Shown here: positions 32,140 to 40,668 of the stretch, piece after piece
Layout: each line of letters opens with the position of its first letter
Position numbering within the stretch: the stretch's first letter is position 1
Assembly (NCBI RefSeq): GCF_900105925.1
Contig: NZ_LT629791.1
Location: 4,124,001 to 4,188,000 of the forward strand
DNA: 64,000 bases
Reading direction: 5' to 3'
DNA from: Jiangella alkaliphila
Lineage (GTDB): Bacteria > Actinomycetota > Actinomycetes > Jiangellales > Jiangellaceae
Notes under the pieces: model-generated
Told to the model about the DNA's origin: nothing
The model's input: the letters and a program-made list of their open reading frames with translations, nothing else
Databases searched by the model: none
Translations under genes and position numbers: made by a program

Positions 32140-32994
32140 TCAGGTGACCAGCTCGGCCAGCTCGGTGTCGCCGGAGCCGCTGATGGCGACGACTCGGGAC
32201 GTGACGAGGTCACGCATGAGCGTGCCGAACGACGCGATGTCGACGCCGGCCCGCACCTGCAGCTCCATCGTCGGCACCGGGCCGCCCATGAGCGCCTCGA
32301 TGATCCGCGTCTCCGCGGCGTCCGGGTCGGGCGGAGGCAGCGGCTGCGTGACGGCCTTGATGTGCGCGGCCGCCTCGGCCAGCACCTTGTCGCCCACGAC
32401 GGTGGCCAGGGCCAGGCCGAGGACGTACGACTTGACCTGGTCGGGGAGGTGGCTGTTCTTCGAGTCGCGCAGGATGCTGATGCGGTCGTCGATCGCCTTG
32501 ACCTCCTCGTTGGAGGCGTTCTGCATGGCGCCGAAGCAGAAGACCGCCAGCGAGTCGGCGCTGCGCTCGAACGAGACGTCCTTCATGGCCGCGGTCGTAT
32601 TCTGCGCCCGGAAGCTGGCCCGCTGCCGGTCCACCGCGCGGTCGGCCGCGCTGAGGATGACGTTCAGCACCGCGCTCGGGCCGACGCCGACGACCTGGTC
32701 GCCGGCGGTGATGTTGAACAGCGAGCTGCGGAACAGCGCGGCCGAGCCGAACCCCGCGACCAGTACCTGCGTGACCAGCTTCTGCGTGCCGCTCGCGCCG
32801 AAATCCCACTCGAACGCGCGGATCAGCCCGAATGCCGCGGCCGACGCGGCGGCGTTGACGGTGACGTAGGCGGCGGCCGGCAGCGACATGACGGCCCGGG
32901 CCGGATCGTCGCGGTACCTCGACACCAGCTCCGCCGCGGCGACGAGCACACCCAGGAGCAGCGCGACGACCGCCGCGGTGAACGTGTCGGACAT
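32140..32994 (-). CDS. Membrane protein of unknown function
   Basis: The 284-residue protein has an N-terminal membrane helix (FTAAVVALLLGVLVAAAELV), a second hydrophobic stretch (PAAAYVTVNAAASAAAFGLI) and a possible third (TQVLVAGFGSAALFRSSLF). The remaining soluble part is helical, with DQVKSYVLGLALATVVGDKVLAEA and a C-terminus ending GSGDTELAELVT. I do not recognise the family. A GAGGGG ribosome binding site precedes the ATG. It lies between a winged-helix protein and a GH114-like lipoprotein in one operon, hinting at a surface-polysaccharide function. Confidence 0.75.
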   Translation of the reverse strand: MSDTFTAAVVALLLGVLVAAAELVSRYRDDPARAVMSLPAAAYVTVNAAASAAAFGLIRAFEWDFGASGTQKLVTQVLVAGFGSAALFRSSLFNITAGDQVVGVGPSAVLNVILSAADRAVDRQRASFRAQNTTAAMKDVSFERSADSLAVFCFGAMQNASNEEVKAIDDRISILRDSKNSHLPDQVKSYVLGLALATVVGDKVLAEAAAHIKAVTQPLPPPDPDAAETRIIEALMGGPVPTMELQVRAGVDIASFGTLMRDLVTSRVVAISGSGDTELAELVT

Positions 32995-33007
32995 GGATCC
33001 CCTCGGC

Positions 33008-33367
33008 TCAGTCGCCGTCGGCCGCGGCGTCGAGCTTGTGCACGACCTCCTCGCCCGGCGCGCCCTCGATGCTGATGACGCCGGCGTCGCGCAGCCGGTG
33101 CAGGGCGATGCCGACCTGCACCTGGCTCATGCTCATCCGCGCCCGCAGGTCACTGACCGTGGAAGGGCGGGCCTCGTCGGCGGATGCGATGGCCTTCAAC
33201 AGCTCCTGGCTGTCGACCTCGAGCCGGGGGACGGCGGACGTCGTCTCCGGATCGGCGTCGTCGTCGGCCCGGTCGTCCTCGTGCAGCCAGGTACTCAGTG
33301 CGTCTTCGCCGACGGACGAGTTGCGCGGCGGGGGCGGGGATCCGGGGGCGCCCAGCGGCCTGGCCAT
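33008..33367 (-). CDS. Winged-helix protein
   Basis: The 119-residue protein has a disordered, Pro/Asp-rich first half (GAPGSPPPPRNSS; EDDRADDDADPETT) and a C-terminal winged-helix domain (ELLKAIASADEARPSTVSDLRARMSMSQVQVGIALHRLRDAGVISIEG). The membrane protein encoded 13 bases downstream ends with a similar low-similarity helix-turn-helix-like segment (VRAGVDIASFGTLMRDLVTSRVVAI), suggesting related domains. A regulator or DNA/RNA-binding partner for that operon is likely; the target is unknown. Confidence 0.7.
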   Translation of the reverse strand: MARPLGAPGSPPPPRNSSVGEDALSTWLHEDDRADDDADPETTSAVPRLEVDSQELLKAIASADEARPSTVSDLRARMSMSQVQVGIALHRLRDAGVISIEGAPGEEVVHKLDAAADGD

Positions 33368-33464
33368 GTGGTCTCCTTCGTCGGGAAGCCGGGCTCAGTA
33401 TGCACCCTCGCACCAGTCGTTCGACAGATGCGACCGGTCGCCCGCGCTTCCTACCGTCATCGTC

Positions 33465-34019
33465 ATGGGAAACCTCATCGTGCACAACGCACTCAGCGTG
33501 AACGCCGCCTTCGAGTCGCCGTCGCCGGCCAACTGGCTGGAACTGGACAACGACAGCACTGACGACGGCCTCGACCAGCTCGTGCTGGCCGACGCCCTGC
33601 TGATGGGCCGGCCGGTCTACGAGGGTCTGTCGGCGGTCTGGCCGCAACTCACCGAGGACCCGGCCATGGGCAAGTCCGCGGGCCGGATCAACGCGATGCC
33701 CAAGTACGTCGCGTCGCGGACGCTGACCGGGCCGCTGGAGTGGAACGCCACCCTCATCGAGGGCGAGCTGGAGCAGGCCGTCCCGGCGCTGAAGGAGCGC
33801 CACGAGGGCCGGCTGATCGTCACCGGGTGCGGCGAGTTCGCCCACAACCTGACCCAGCTCGGCCTCGTCGACGAGTTCTGGTTCTGGATCCACCCGCACA
33901 TCTGGCCGACCGGCCCCCGCATGCTCGACGGCGTCGGCCCGGTCCGCCTCCGTCTCGTTTCCGCGACGCCCTACCGTTCCGGCGTCGTGTGGCTGCGCTA
34001 CCGTCCTGGGAGCGCCTGA
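33465..34019 (+). CDS. Dihydrofolate-reductase-family (RibD C-terminal-like) protein
   Basis: The 184-residue protein begins NLIVHNALSVNAAFESP, has LADALLMGRPVYEGLSAVWP with the substrate-loop, YVASRTLTGPLEWNATLIEG and the GRLIVTGCGEFAHNLTQLGLVDEFWFWIHPHIWPTG signature of stand-alone RibD_C/DHFR-like reductases common in actinomycetes. It probably uses NADPH; the substrate is unknown and it is not a true folate enzyme by sequence. A similar but decayed gene lies at 34904-35164. Confidence 0.86.
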   Translation: MGNLIVHNALSVNAAFESPSPANWLELDNDSTDDGLDQLVLADALLMGRPVYEGLSAVWPQLTEDPAMGKSAGRINAMPKYVASRTLTGPLEWNATLIEGELEQAVPALKERHEGRLIVTGCGEFAHNLTQLGLVDEFWFWIHPHIWPTGPRMLDGVGPVRLRLVSATPYRSGVVWLRYRPGSA

Positions 34020-34874
34020 TCAGCGGAAGCGGTCGCCGTGCTCGCGGGCCCAGTCCCGGAACGTGCGCGGCGGCCGCCCGGTGAGCCGCTCGACCGTGGG
34101 CAGCACCGGTGACTCGTCGAGCGACCCGGCGACGTAGAAGTCGAGGAACGCGTCGGCGTACTGCTGCGGCATCGACGCGTGCAACTCGGTCCGGGCCTCG
34201 TCGTCGGTCAGCCCGGCGAACGTCAGCCGCCGGCCGAGGACGTCGCCGAGCACGGCGAGCCGCTCGGCGGGTGTGGTCGCCGCCGGGCCGGAGATGCGGT
34301 AGGTCTGCCCGTCGTGCTCCTCGCCGGTCGCCACCGCGGCGACGGTCGCGCCGATGTCCGCGGGGTGGATCACCGCCGCCCGGACGTCCGGGAACGGCGC
34401 CCGGACCGTGTCGCCGGCGCGGAGCTGCGCCGACCACTCGAGCGCGTTCGTCGCGAACATGCAGGACCTGACGATGGTCCACGGAATGCCCGACCCCTGG
34501 ACCGCGGTCTCCGAGGCCGCCATGTATGAGGCCACGGCGTTGCCGCCGGCACCGTTCGCGGCGGCCGGACTGCTGAGCAGCACGACCCGGCCGACCCCCG
34601 CCGTCTTCGCCCGCGCGAGCGACTCGTCCATGGCCGCGTAGCCCGGCAGCAGGAAGACGCCGCCGACGCCCTCGAGCGCGGGGCCCAGCGACTCCGGGTC
34701 GTTCAGATCGGCGACGACCGTCTGCGTGGCGCCGGCGACGGCGCGGTCCGGCGTCCGGACCAGGGCGCGCACCCGATGCCCGGCCGCTGCCAGCGCCTTG
34801 ACGACCTCACTGCCGACGTTGCCGGTCGCGCCCGCCACCGCGTACCCGACGCCTTCACCTGCAGGTCGCTCCAT
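34020..34874 (-). CDS. NmrA-like NAD(P)-binding protein
   Basis: The 284-residue protein has the nucleotide turn VAGATGNVGSEVVKALAAAGHRV and the NmrA-type segments GVFLLPGYAAMDESLARAKTAG, RVVLLSSPAAANG and GIPWTIVRSCMFATNALEW, with a C-terminal tail TFRDWAREHGDRFR. It is a relative of the protein at 14779. ATG 34874 is chosen because a GAGAGGGG ribosome binding site lies at the right distance; a GTG two codons upstream would touch it. The stop abuts the convergent DHFR-like gene with no gap. Confidence 0.84.
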   Translation of the reverse strand: MERPAGEGVGYAVAGATGNVGSEVVKALAAAGHRVRALVRTPDRAVAGATQTVVADLNDPESLGPALEGVGGVFLLPGYAAMDESLARAKTAGVGRVVLLSSPAAANGAGGNAVASYMAASETAVQGSGIPWTIVRSCMFATNALEWSAQLRAGDTVRAPFPDVRAAVIHPADIGATVAAVATGEEHDGQTYRISGPAATTPAERLAVLGDVLGRRLTFAGLTDDEARTELHASMPQQYADAFLDFYVAGSLDESPVLPTVERLTGRPPRTFRDWAREHGDRFR

Positions 34875-34903
34875 GCGCACCCCTCTCCGCGCCCGACCCT
34901 ATC

Positions 34904-35164
34904 CAGGCGCGGACGAGTGGTCGCGTCGCAGCTCGGCCAACGCGAGCGAGAGCCGGAGGCGCGACGTACAGTCCGTCGCCCCGCTCCTGCTGAGCTGGCG
35001 GACGGCCTCGCCCAGGTCGCCGCGCAGGAGCAGGGCGTTCCAGTCGGGCTGCTCGAGGGTGCTCGACACGACGCACTTCGGCGCCGCGTCGATGGTCCGG
35101 GCGAAGGGGTTCCACCCACTCGGGCGGTGTGGCCTGCGGCACCTGTGGCCGCCACGCCGCGACG
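34904..35164 (-). pseudogene. Decayed dihydrofolate-reductase-family gene
   Basis: In shifting minus-strand frames this 290-base gene-free stretch encodes pieces of a RibD_C/DHFR-like protein: PPEWVEP, then after a one-base shift in a run of C residues ARTIDAAPKCVVSSTLEQPDWNALLLRGD, then DGLYVAPPAL in another frame. The N-terminal third is missing at the boundary with the sulfatase-fusion gene and the C-terminal third near 34904. At least two frameshifts and two end deletions are needed, so it is a pseudogene. Confidence 0.65.
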
Positions 35165-37462
35165 TCAGGCCAGCGCCGCCGCGACCTTCGGCAGCACCTG
35201 GTCCAGGCCGTAGCGGATGCTGAGCGCCGACGGGAACCCGATGGCCAGCGCGGTCGGCAGGTCGAGGGCGACGTAGCGGCCCTGCTGCACCGCCGGGATC
35301 TGCTGGAACAGCTCGTTCGCCTCCAGCGTCGTCTGCGCGTCGGGGGTGTTGAAGGTCAGCAGCAGCACGTCGGCGTCGAGCAGCTCCAGCTCCTCCGGGC
35401 TGATGATCGCGCGGCCGGGGATGCCGGAGCTGGGCAGGCTGGTGACGGCGGGGGAGAGCACCATGCCCAGCTGGGCGAGGAACTCCGCGGACGCGTCGGC
35501 GGTGCTGTTGATGGTGTTGACGGTGCCGTCGCCGGTGACCGGCCCGAGCGTGAACGTCAGCCCGGCGAGCTGCGGGTACGTGCTCTTCGCCGCCTCGATC
35601 GCCTCGTTGGTCTCGGCGATCACCCGCTCAGCGTCGTCGGGGCGGCCCAGCGCCTCGCCGATGCGCGTCGTCGTCGTGGTCCAGTCGTCCTGGTTGTAGC
35701 CCTCGGCGTAGGACAGCGTGGGCGCGATCTGGCTCAGCTGCTCGTACTCCTCCTCGAGCCGGTTGCGGTCGGTGGCGAGGATGAGGTCGGGCGCGAGCTC
35801 GGCGATCGCCTCGAACGGCATCTCGGTGACGTCGACGATGTTCAGCTCCTGCCCGTCCAGCTCCGGCTGCACCCACGGCGCGATGCCGCCCGGGATGAAC
35901 TGGCTGAGGTCCGGGCTGAGCAGCGGCACGACGCCGAGCGCCATGGCGGCGTCGGTGTCGCGGTACTGGCCGACGGAGACGATTTGCTGCGGCGAGGCGG
36001 GTACCTCGATGGTCCCGAGCGCGCCCGTGATCGACCTGGTCTCGCCGCCGGACGTGCGCTCTTCGGAGGAGCGGGCATTCCGGGCGCCGCGCCGGGTCAG
36101 CGTCGGCCGGCCGAAGTGCGCCTGGCTCGCGTTCCACGCGTCGGTGAGGCCCAGGTGGTGGACGTAGTCCTCCCACGGCAGCAGCACGTCGTGCTCGAGG
36201 ATCAGGTCGTCCAGCGCCGCCCGCAGCTCCGCGCGGACCGCGGCGTGCGCCGGGTCGTCGACGAGGTTCGTCAGCTGGTACGGGTCCTCGACGTTGTCGA
36301 ACAGCAGGTGGCCGTCGTCGCCGGCAGAGCGGGCGAACGTATGCCGGCGGGTGCGGATCGCCCGCCACTCGCGGTCGCCGCGGTCCTCGGCCTGGTGGCA
36401 GGGGACCGGGTTGGCGAGGTAGCAGGCGTCGCGGCCGGCCGCGGTCTCGTCGACGAGGAGCCGGTGGAGATCGGCGCCGTCGACCGGGCTGCTGAACCGC
36501 CGGCCCAGCAGGCCCAGCAGCGTCACGGGCAGGTCGACCTGGCCGATCGGCTCGGCCGTCGCGCCGGTGCGCACCACACCGGGCCACGACACCAGCAGCG
36601 GGATCCGGACCGACTCCTCGTACGGCAGCTGCTTGCCGGTCCGTCCCTGGCTGCCGAGCAGGTCGCCGTGGTCGCTCGTGTAGACGACGATCGTGTCGTC
36701 GCGCTGCCCGGTGCGCTCCAGCGCCTCGATCAGCCGGCCGAACTGCTCGTCGAGCGCGGAAATGTGCGCGTAGTAGCCGGCGAGGTCGCGCCTGACGTCG
36801 TCGCGGGTCAGCCGGGTGGACCGGGTCGGGGCGACGTGCTCGGGCACGTTCGGGCGCAGGGCGAGGTCGCGGCCGGAGTAGCGGTCGCGGTGCGCCGCGG
36901 GCGCGGTGTCGTACGGGTCGTGCGGCGGTCCCCACGACAGGTACTGCGCCCACGGCCGGTCGCGGTGCCGGTCGATGAAGTCGATCGCCAGATCGGTCTG
37001 TCCGGCGGGTTCGTAGCCGGCCAGCCGGTGCGGAGCCTCGTCCTCGTCGTGGTAGCCGGCGGCGTCGTAGTCGTGGTGGCAGTTGTGCGCCTTCCACTCC
37101 TGGAACCCCAGCCGCGCGTGTGCGGGGACCGTCCGGTCGCGCGGGACGCCGGCGAGGTGCCACTTGCCGATGTAACCCGTCCGATGGCCCGCGGCGGCGA
37201 GGACGCCGGCGATGCTCTCGACCCGCGGGTCGATCGGCAGGTCGTTCGCGACCGCCCGGTGGGTGCGCCCGAACGTCCCGGTGAGCAGTGCGGCCCGCGC
37301 CGGCACGCACAACGGCGTGTTCGAGACGCACTGCTCGAACCGCAGCGCCTGGCCGGCGAACCGGTCGAGGTGCGGCGTCGACACCTCGGCGTTCCCGTAG
37401 CAGCCCAGGTCGCACCAGCGGTGCTGGTCGGCGAAGACGAACAGCAGGTTCGGCCCGCTCAC
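35165..37462 (-). CDS. Sulfatase fused to a siderophore-type substrate-binding protein
   Basis: One uninterrupted frame of 765 residues. Residues 1 to about 460 are a sulfatase: ADQ metal ligands (11-13), the formylglycine site LCVPARAALLTG (Cys52, C-x-P-x-R), GKWHL (99-103) and SDHG (263-266). From about residue 466 the chain becomes the mature part of an iron-siderophore binding protein (ITGALGTIEVPASPQQIVSVGQ, DLILATDRN, LDADVLLLTFNT) and runs to its normal C-terminus without its own signal peptide or lipobox. The sulfatase half has no signal peptide either, so the binding half would stay in the cytoplasm. An internal deletion joining two genes is the likely origin. Start GTG overlaps the ROK gene stop (GTGA). 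Confidence 0.8.
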   Translation of the reverse strand: MSGPNLLFVFADQHRWCDLGCYGNAEVSTPHLDRFAGQALRFEQCVSNTPLCVPARAALLTGTFGRTHRAVANDLPIDPRVESIAGVLAAAGHRTGYIGKWHLAGVPRDRTVPAHARLGFQEWKAHNCHHDYDAAGYHDEDEAPHRLAGYEPAGQTDLAIDFIDRHRDRPWAQYLSWGPPHDPYDTAPAAHRDRYSGRDLALRPNVPEHVAPTRSTRLTRDDVRRDLAGYYAHISALDEQFGRLIEALERTGQRDDTIVVYTSDHGDLLGSQGRTGKQLPYEESVRIPLLVSWPGVVRTGATAEPIGQVDLPVTLLGLLGRRFSSPVDGADLHRLLVDETAAGRDACYLANPVPCHQAEDRGDREWRAIRTRRHTFARSAGDDGHLLFDNVEDPYQLTNLVDDPAHAAVRAELRAALDDLILEHDVLLPWEDYVHHLGLTDAWNASQAHFGRPTLTRRGARNARSSEERTSGGETRSITGALGTIEVPASPQQIVSVGQYRDTDAAMALGVVPLLSPDLSQFIPGGIAPWVQPELDGQELNIVDVTEMPFEAIAELAPDLILATDRNRLEEEYEQLSQIAPTLSYAEGYNQDDWTTTTTRIGEALGRPDDAERVIAETNEAIEAAKSTYPQLAGLTFTLGPVTGDGTVNTINSTADASAEFLAQLGMVLSPAVTSLPSSGIPGRAIISPEELELLDADVLLLTFNTPDAQTTLEANELFQQIPAVQQGRYVALDLPTALAIGFPSALSIRYGLDQVLPKVAAALA

Positions 37463-38727
37463 GCGCCGGCGCCCAGGGCCAGCGGCGGGTGGGCCAGCGG
37501 GTCGCCGTAGTACTGGTTCAGCACCAGCGCGCCCGACGCCCGGGACAGCGCGTGCAGGCCGAACACGCTGGGACGGACGATGTCGGCGACGCTCGGCGCG
37601 GCGTGCGCCCCGGCCGCCGCCCGCCGCCGGACGTCGTCGAGGTACTCGGGGGCGTCGAGGATGGAGCCGCCGAGCAGGATCAGCTCCGGGTTCAGCAGGT
37701 CGGCGAGCTGGCCGACGGCGGTGCCGGTGTGCCGCGCCCGATTGCGCAACACCCGCTGGGCGGCCGCGTCGCCGGCCCGGGCGACCTCGGCGAGCGCCCG
37801 CACCGACGCGACGGACGGGTCGACGCCGGCCTGGTGGGCCAGCCGCAGCGTCGCGTCGTCGCTGACCATGACGTGCAGGCAGTCGCGCCGGCCGCAGAAA
37901 CACCGCTCCTGCGCGCGCACCCGGACCGAGAGGTGGTCGATGTTGCCCGACGCCGAGCCGGCGCCGTCGTAGACCTTGCCGTCGATGACCAGCGCGGCCC
38001 CGACCAGCGCGCCGATCGACACGTAGATGAAGTCGCGTACCCCCTTGGCCGCGCCCAGCCAGGACTCGAGCAGTGCCATCGCCCGGGCGTTGCTGTTGAG
38101 CACGACCGGCAGCCCGATGCGCTCGGCCAGCCGGTCGCGCAGCGGCGCGCCGATCCAGTGCTGGTGGACGTGGTCGCGGACGGTGCCGCGCTCGGTGTCG
38201 ACCCAGCCCCCGATGCTGACGCCGACGCCGAGCACCGGAGTGGGGAGGGGAACGGCGGTGATCAGCTCGCGAGCCGCGGCGGCGGTCTGCTCGATCAGCT
38301 CGTCCGCCGACTCGCTCGTCTGCTCGATGTCGGTCTCGGCGATGAGCTGCCCGGCCAGGTCGATCAGGCCGATGCTCGTCTGCGTGCCGCCGATGAAGAT
38401 GCCCAGCACGGTCAGCCCGGCCGGGTCGATGCCGACCGGGACCTTCGGCCGGCCGCGGTCGCGGCCCAGGCTGGGCGGCTCGACCTCGCGGACCAGACCG
38501 GCCCGCAGCAGCGACGCGACGATGTTGGTGATCGCGGTCGGCGTCAACCCGACCCGGCGGGCGATGTCGACCCGCGAGATCGGCCCGTCGGTGAGGACCG
38601 TGCGCAGCACCGCGGCGTAGTTCTGCCGGCGCAGGGTGGTGCCCTGCCAGGAACGCGGCTCGACCGGGTGGGGGGGCGGCCACACCTGGTCCAAGCGGGG
38701 CAGCGGCGGGTCGGCGGACATGTTCAC
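37459..38727 (-). CDS. ROK-family transcriptional repressor
   Basis: The 422-residue protein has an N-terminal MarR-like winged helix (NYAAVLRTVLTDGPISRVDIARRVGLTPTAITNIVASLLRAG) and a ROK sugar-kinase-like domain with the zinc motif CFCGRRDCLHVMVSD and LNSNARAMALLESWLG. The kinase phosphate loop is not conserved, as in regulators such as Mlc and XylR. GTG 38727 is preferred over ATG two codons later because AAAGGAGG lies eight bases upstream. It probably senses the sugar imported by the divergent transporter and represses both directions. Confidence 0.9.
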   Translation of the reverse strand: MNMSADPPLPRLDQVWPPPHPVEPRSWQGTTLRRQNYAAVLRTVLTDGPISRVDIARRVGLTPTAITNIVASLLRAGLVREVEPPSLGRDRGRPKVPVGIDPAGLTVLGIFIGGTQTSIGLIDLAGQLIAETDIEQTSESADELIEQTAAAARELITAVPLPTPVLGVGVSIGGWVDTERGTVRDHVHQHWIGAPLRDRLAERIGLPVVLNSNARAMALLESWLGAAKGVRDFIYVSIGALVGAALVIDGKVYDGAGSASGNIDHLSVRVRAQERCFCGRRDCLHVMVSDDATLRLAHQAGVDPSVASVRALAEVARAGDAAAQRVLRNRARHTGTAVGQLADLLNPELILLGGSILDAPEYLDDVRRRAAAGAHAAPSVADIVRPSVFGLHALSRASGALVLNQYYGDPLAHPPLALGAGA

Positions 38728-38808
38728 CGTGACGTCCTCCTTTCAGCGCCGCGTGCGCGGGTCGAGGTCCGCACGCTACCGCCATCGCCGCGGCGCCGGG
38801 ACCGGCTG

Positions 38809-38850
38809 TTGACACCCTTCGACCGCTATTTTAAAGTCAGCTCACTTAAT
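38809..38850 (+). promoter_or_regulatory. Promoter and operator of the sulfated-sugar transport operon
   Basis: A TTGACA box at 38809-38814, a 17-base spacer and TAAAGT at 38832-38837 form a housekeeping-type promoter for the permease operon. The symmetric AAGT-N6-ACTT (38834-38847) overlaps the -10 box in an A/T-rich patch and is a good candidate for the ROK operator. Binding is inferred. Confidence 0.65.
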
Positions 38851-38884
38851 TATTCAACAACCCCGGCAGCGCCGTCAGGGAGGT

Positions 38885-39823
38885 GTGGTGAAGAGAGTCT
38901 CGGTCGCGGCCGCGGGCCGCTCGGCGCCGGCGGACCAGCGCGGCTGGCGGCGGCGCGAGAACGCCTCGGCGTACGCGATGCTGGTGCCGTCGCTGCTGCC
39001 GTACATCGCGTTCGCACTGGTGCCGATCGGGTGGCTGGTCTACTACAGCTTCTTCCGGTGGAACGGCTTCACCGAACCGACGTTCGTGGGGCTGGAGAAC
39101 TACCAGCGCGTGGCGCGGGACGGCGAGTGGTGGGAGTCGGTCGTCACCACCCTGCAGTTCACCGCCGGTCGGCTGGTGCTGGAGATCCCGGTCGCGCTCG
39201 CGCTGGCGTACGTGTTCTTCCGCGGCGTGCGCGGCGAGACGCTGCTGCGCACGATCTACTTCCTGCCGTACGTGCTGTCGCCGGCGATCGTCGGGATCAT
39301 CTTCGGTTTCCTGTTCCGGGAGGTGGGCGGGCAGTTCAACCAGATCCTGATGGGGCTGTCGCTGATCGGCACGCCGATCGACTTCCTCGGCGACGCGACC
39401 AACGCGCTGCTCAGCCTCATCAGCGTCGGGGTGTGGGCGCACGTCGGCGTCAACATGCTGCTGTTCTTCGCCGGCATGATCACGATCCCGCGCGAGCTGA
39501 CCGAGAGCGCGGCGGTCGAGGGCGCCGGCGAGTGGCAGACGTTCCGCCACGTGGTGCTGCCGATGCTGCTGCCGGTGGGCCGCGTGGTGGTGCTGATCTC
39601 GATCATCGGCATCCTGCGCTCGTTCGATCTGGTGAAGACGCTGACCGACGGCGGGCCGACCGGCGCGACGGACGTCATGTTCACCTACATCTACCGATTC
39701 TTCTTCGAGCCGGAGACCGTGCCGCAGATCGGCTACGCGGCCGCGCTGGGCGTCGCCGCGAGCGTCGTGGTCGGCATCGTCTCCGTCGCGTACCTGCGGG
39801 TCGTCCGGAGGGCCGACGCATGA
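38885..39823 (+). CDS. Carbohydrate ABC transporter permease (MalF-like)
   Basis: The 312-residue protein has six predicted membrane helices and the EAA loop of sugar importers (ELTESAAVEGAGEWQTFRHVVLPML), which contacts the ATPase. The N-terminus AYAMLVPSLLPYIAFALVPIGWLVYYSFF is typical of the MalF/UgpA class. A GGGAGG ribosome binding site precedes the GTG. No ATPase gene is in the locus, so a shared MsiK-type ATPase encoded elsewhere must energise transport. Confidence 0.9.
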   Translation: MVKRVSVAAAGRSAPADQRGWRRRENASAYAMLVPSLLPYIAFALVPIGWLVYYSFFRWNGFTEPTFVGLENYQRVARDGEWWESVVTTLQFTAGRLVLEIPVALALAYVFFRGVRGETLLRTIYFLPYVLSPAIVGIIFGFLFREVGGQFNQILMGLSLIGTPIDFLGDATNALLSLISVGVWAHVGVNMLLFFAGMITIPRELTESAAVEGAGEWQTFRHVVLPMLLPVGRVVVLISIIGILRSFDLVKTLTDGGPTGATDVMFTYIYRFFFEPETVPQIGYAAALGVAASVVVGIVSVAYLRVVRRADA

Positions 39824-40668
39824 GGGGGACGACGCCGGTGCTGCGCCGTGTCGTGCTGGCGGTGCTGCTGATCGGGCTCGCCGTGGTCATGCTCACGCCG
39901 CTGGTGTTCGGCTTCCTCGCCTCGGTGTCGCCGCTGCGGCAGATCGTCAGCAGCGACCCCGGCCTGCTGCCGGACAGCTGGGACTGGTCGAACTACGCCG
40001 ACGCCTGGACTCGGGCCGACTTCGCCCGCTACTTCCTCAACAGCGTCGTCGTCACGCTCGTCGTCGTGGTCGTCGACACGCTGGCGTCGAGCATGACCGG
40101 GTACGTGCTGGCCCGTAAACACCTGCCCGGCCAGCGGTTCCTCGAGATCGTGTTCATGCTGACGCTGTTCATCGGGCTGACCACCGCGATGCTCTACCCG
40201 CAGTACCAGATCGCCCGCTCATTGGGCATCGCCAACCTGCTCGGTGTGTCGATGGTCGAGTACGCCGGCATCATGATCATCCATGTCTACCTGATCAAGG
40301 CGTTCGTCCAGGGCATGGGCATCGAGGTCGAGGACGCCGCCCGCGTCGACGGCTGCGGCTTCTTCGGCACCTACCGGCGCATCGCCCTGCCGCTGATGAC
40401 GCCGATCCTCGTCACCACCGTCGTGCTCGGCGTCCAGGCGTCGTGGAACAACTACCAGGTGCCGCTGGTCTTCTCGCTGGCCGAGGCCGACCTGCGCACG
40501 CTGATCGTCGGCGTCTCGGCGCTGCAGTACGACGCCGTCGAGGGCATGTCCGCCTACAACACCGTCCTGGCCGGCGCCACCATGGCGCTCGTCCCGATCA
40601 TCGTCGTGTTCGTCGTCCTGCAGCGGTTCTTCGTCCGCGGCTGGACCGAAGGTGCGGTGAAGGGATGA
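39820..40668 (+). CDS. Carbohydrate ABC transporter permease (MalG-like)
   Basis: The 282-residue second permease has six helices and the EAA loop EVEDAARVDGCGFFGTYRRIALPLM, with the typical C-terminus VLQRFFVRGWTEGAVKG of MalG/UgpE proteins. It is coupled by ATGA to the first permease gene. The open frame continues far upstream but only antisense to other genes, so ATG 39820 is the start. Confidence 0.9.
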   Translation: MRGTTPVLRRVVLAVLLIGLAVVMLTPLVFGFLASVSPLRQIVSSDPGLLPDSWDWSNYADAWTRADFARYFLNSVVVTLVVVVVDTLASSMTGYVLARKHLPGQRFLEIVFMLTLFIGLTTAMLYPQYQIARSLGIANLLGVSMVEYAGIMIIHVYLIKAFVQGMGIEVEDAARVDGCGFFGTYRRIALPLMTPILVTTVVLGVQASWNNYQVPLVFSLAEADLRTLIVGVSALQYDAVEGMSAYNTVLAGATMALVPIIVVFVVLQRFFVRGWTEGAVKG

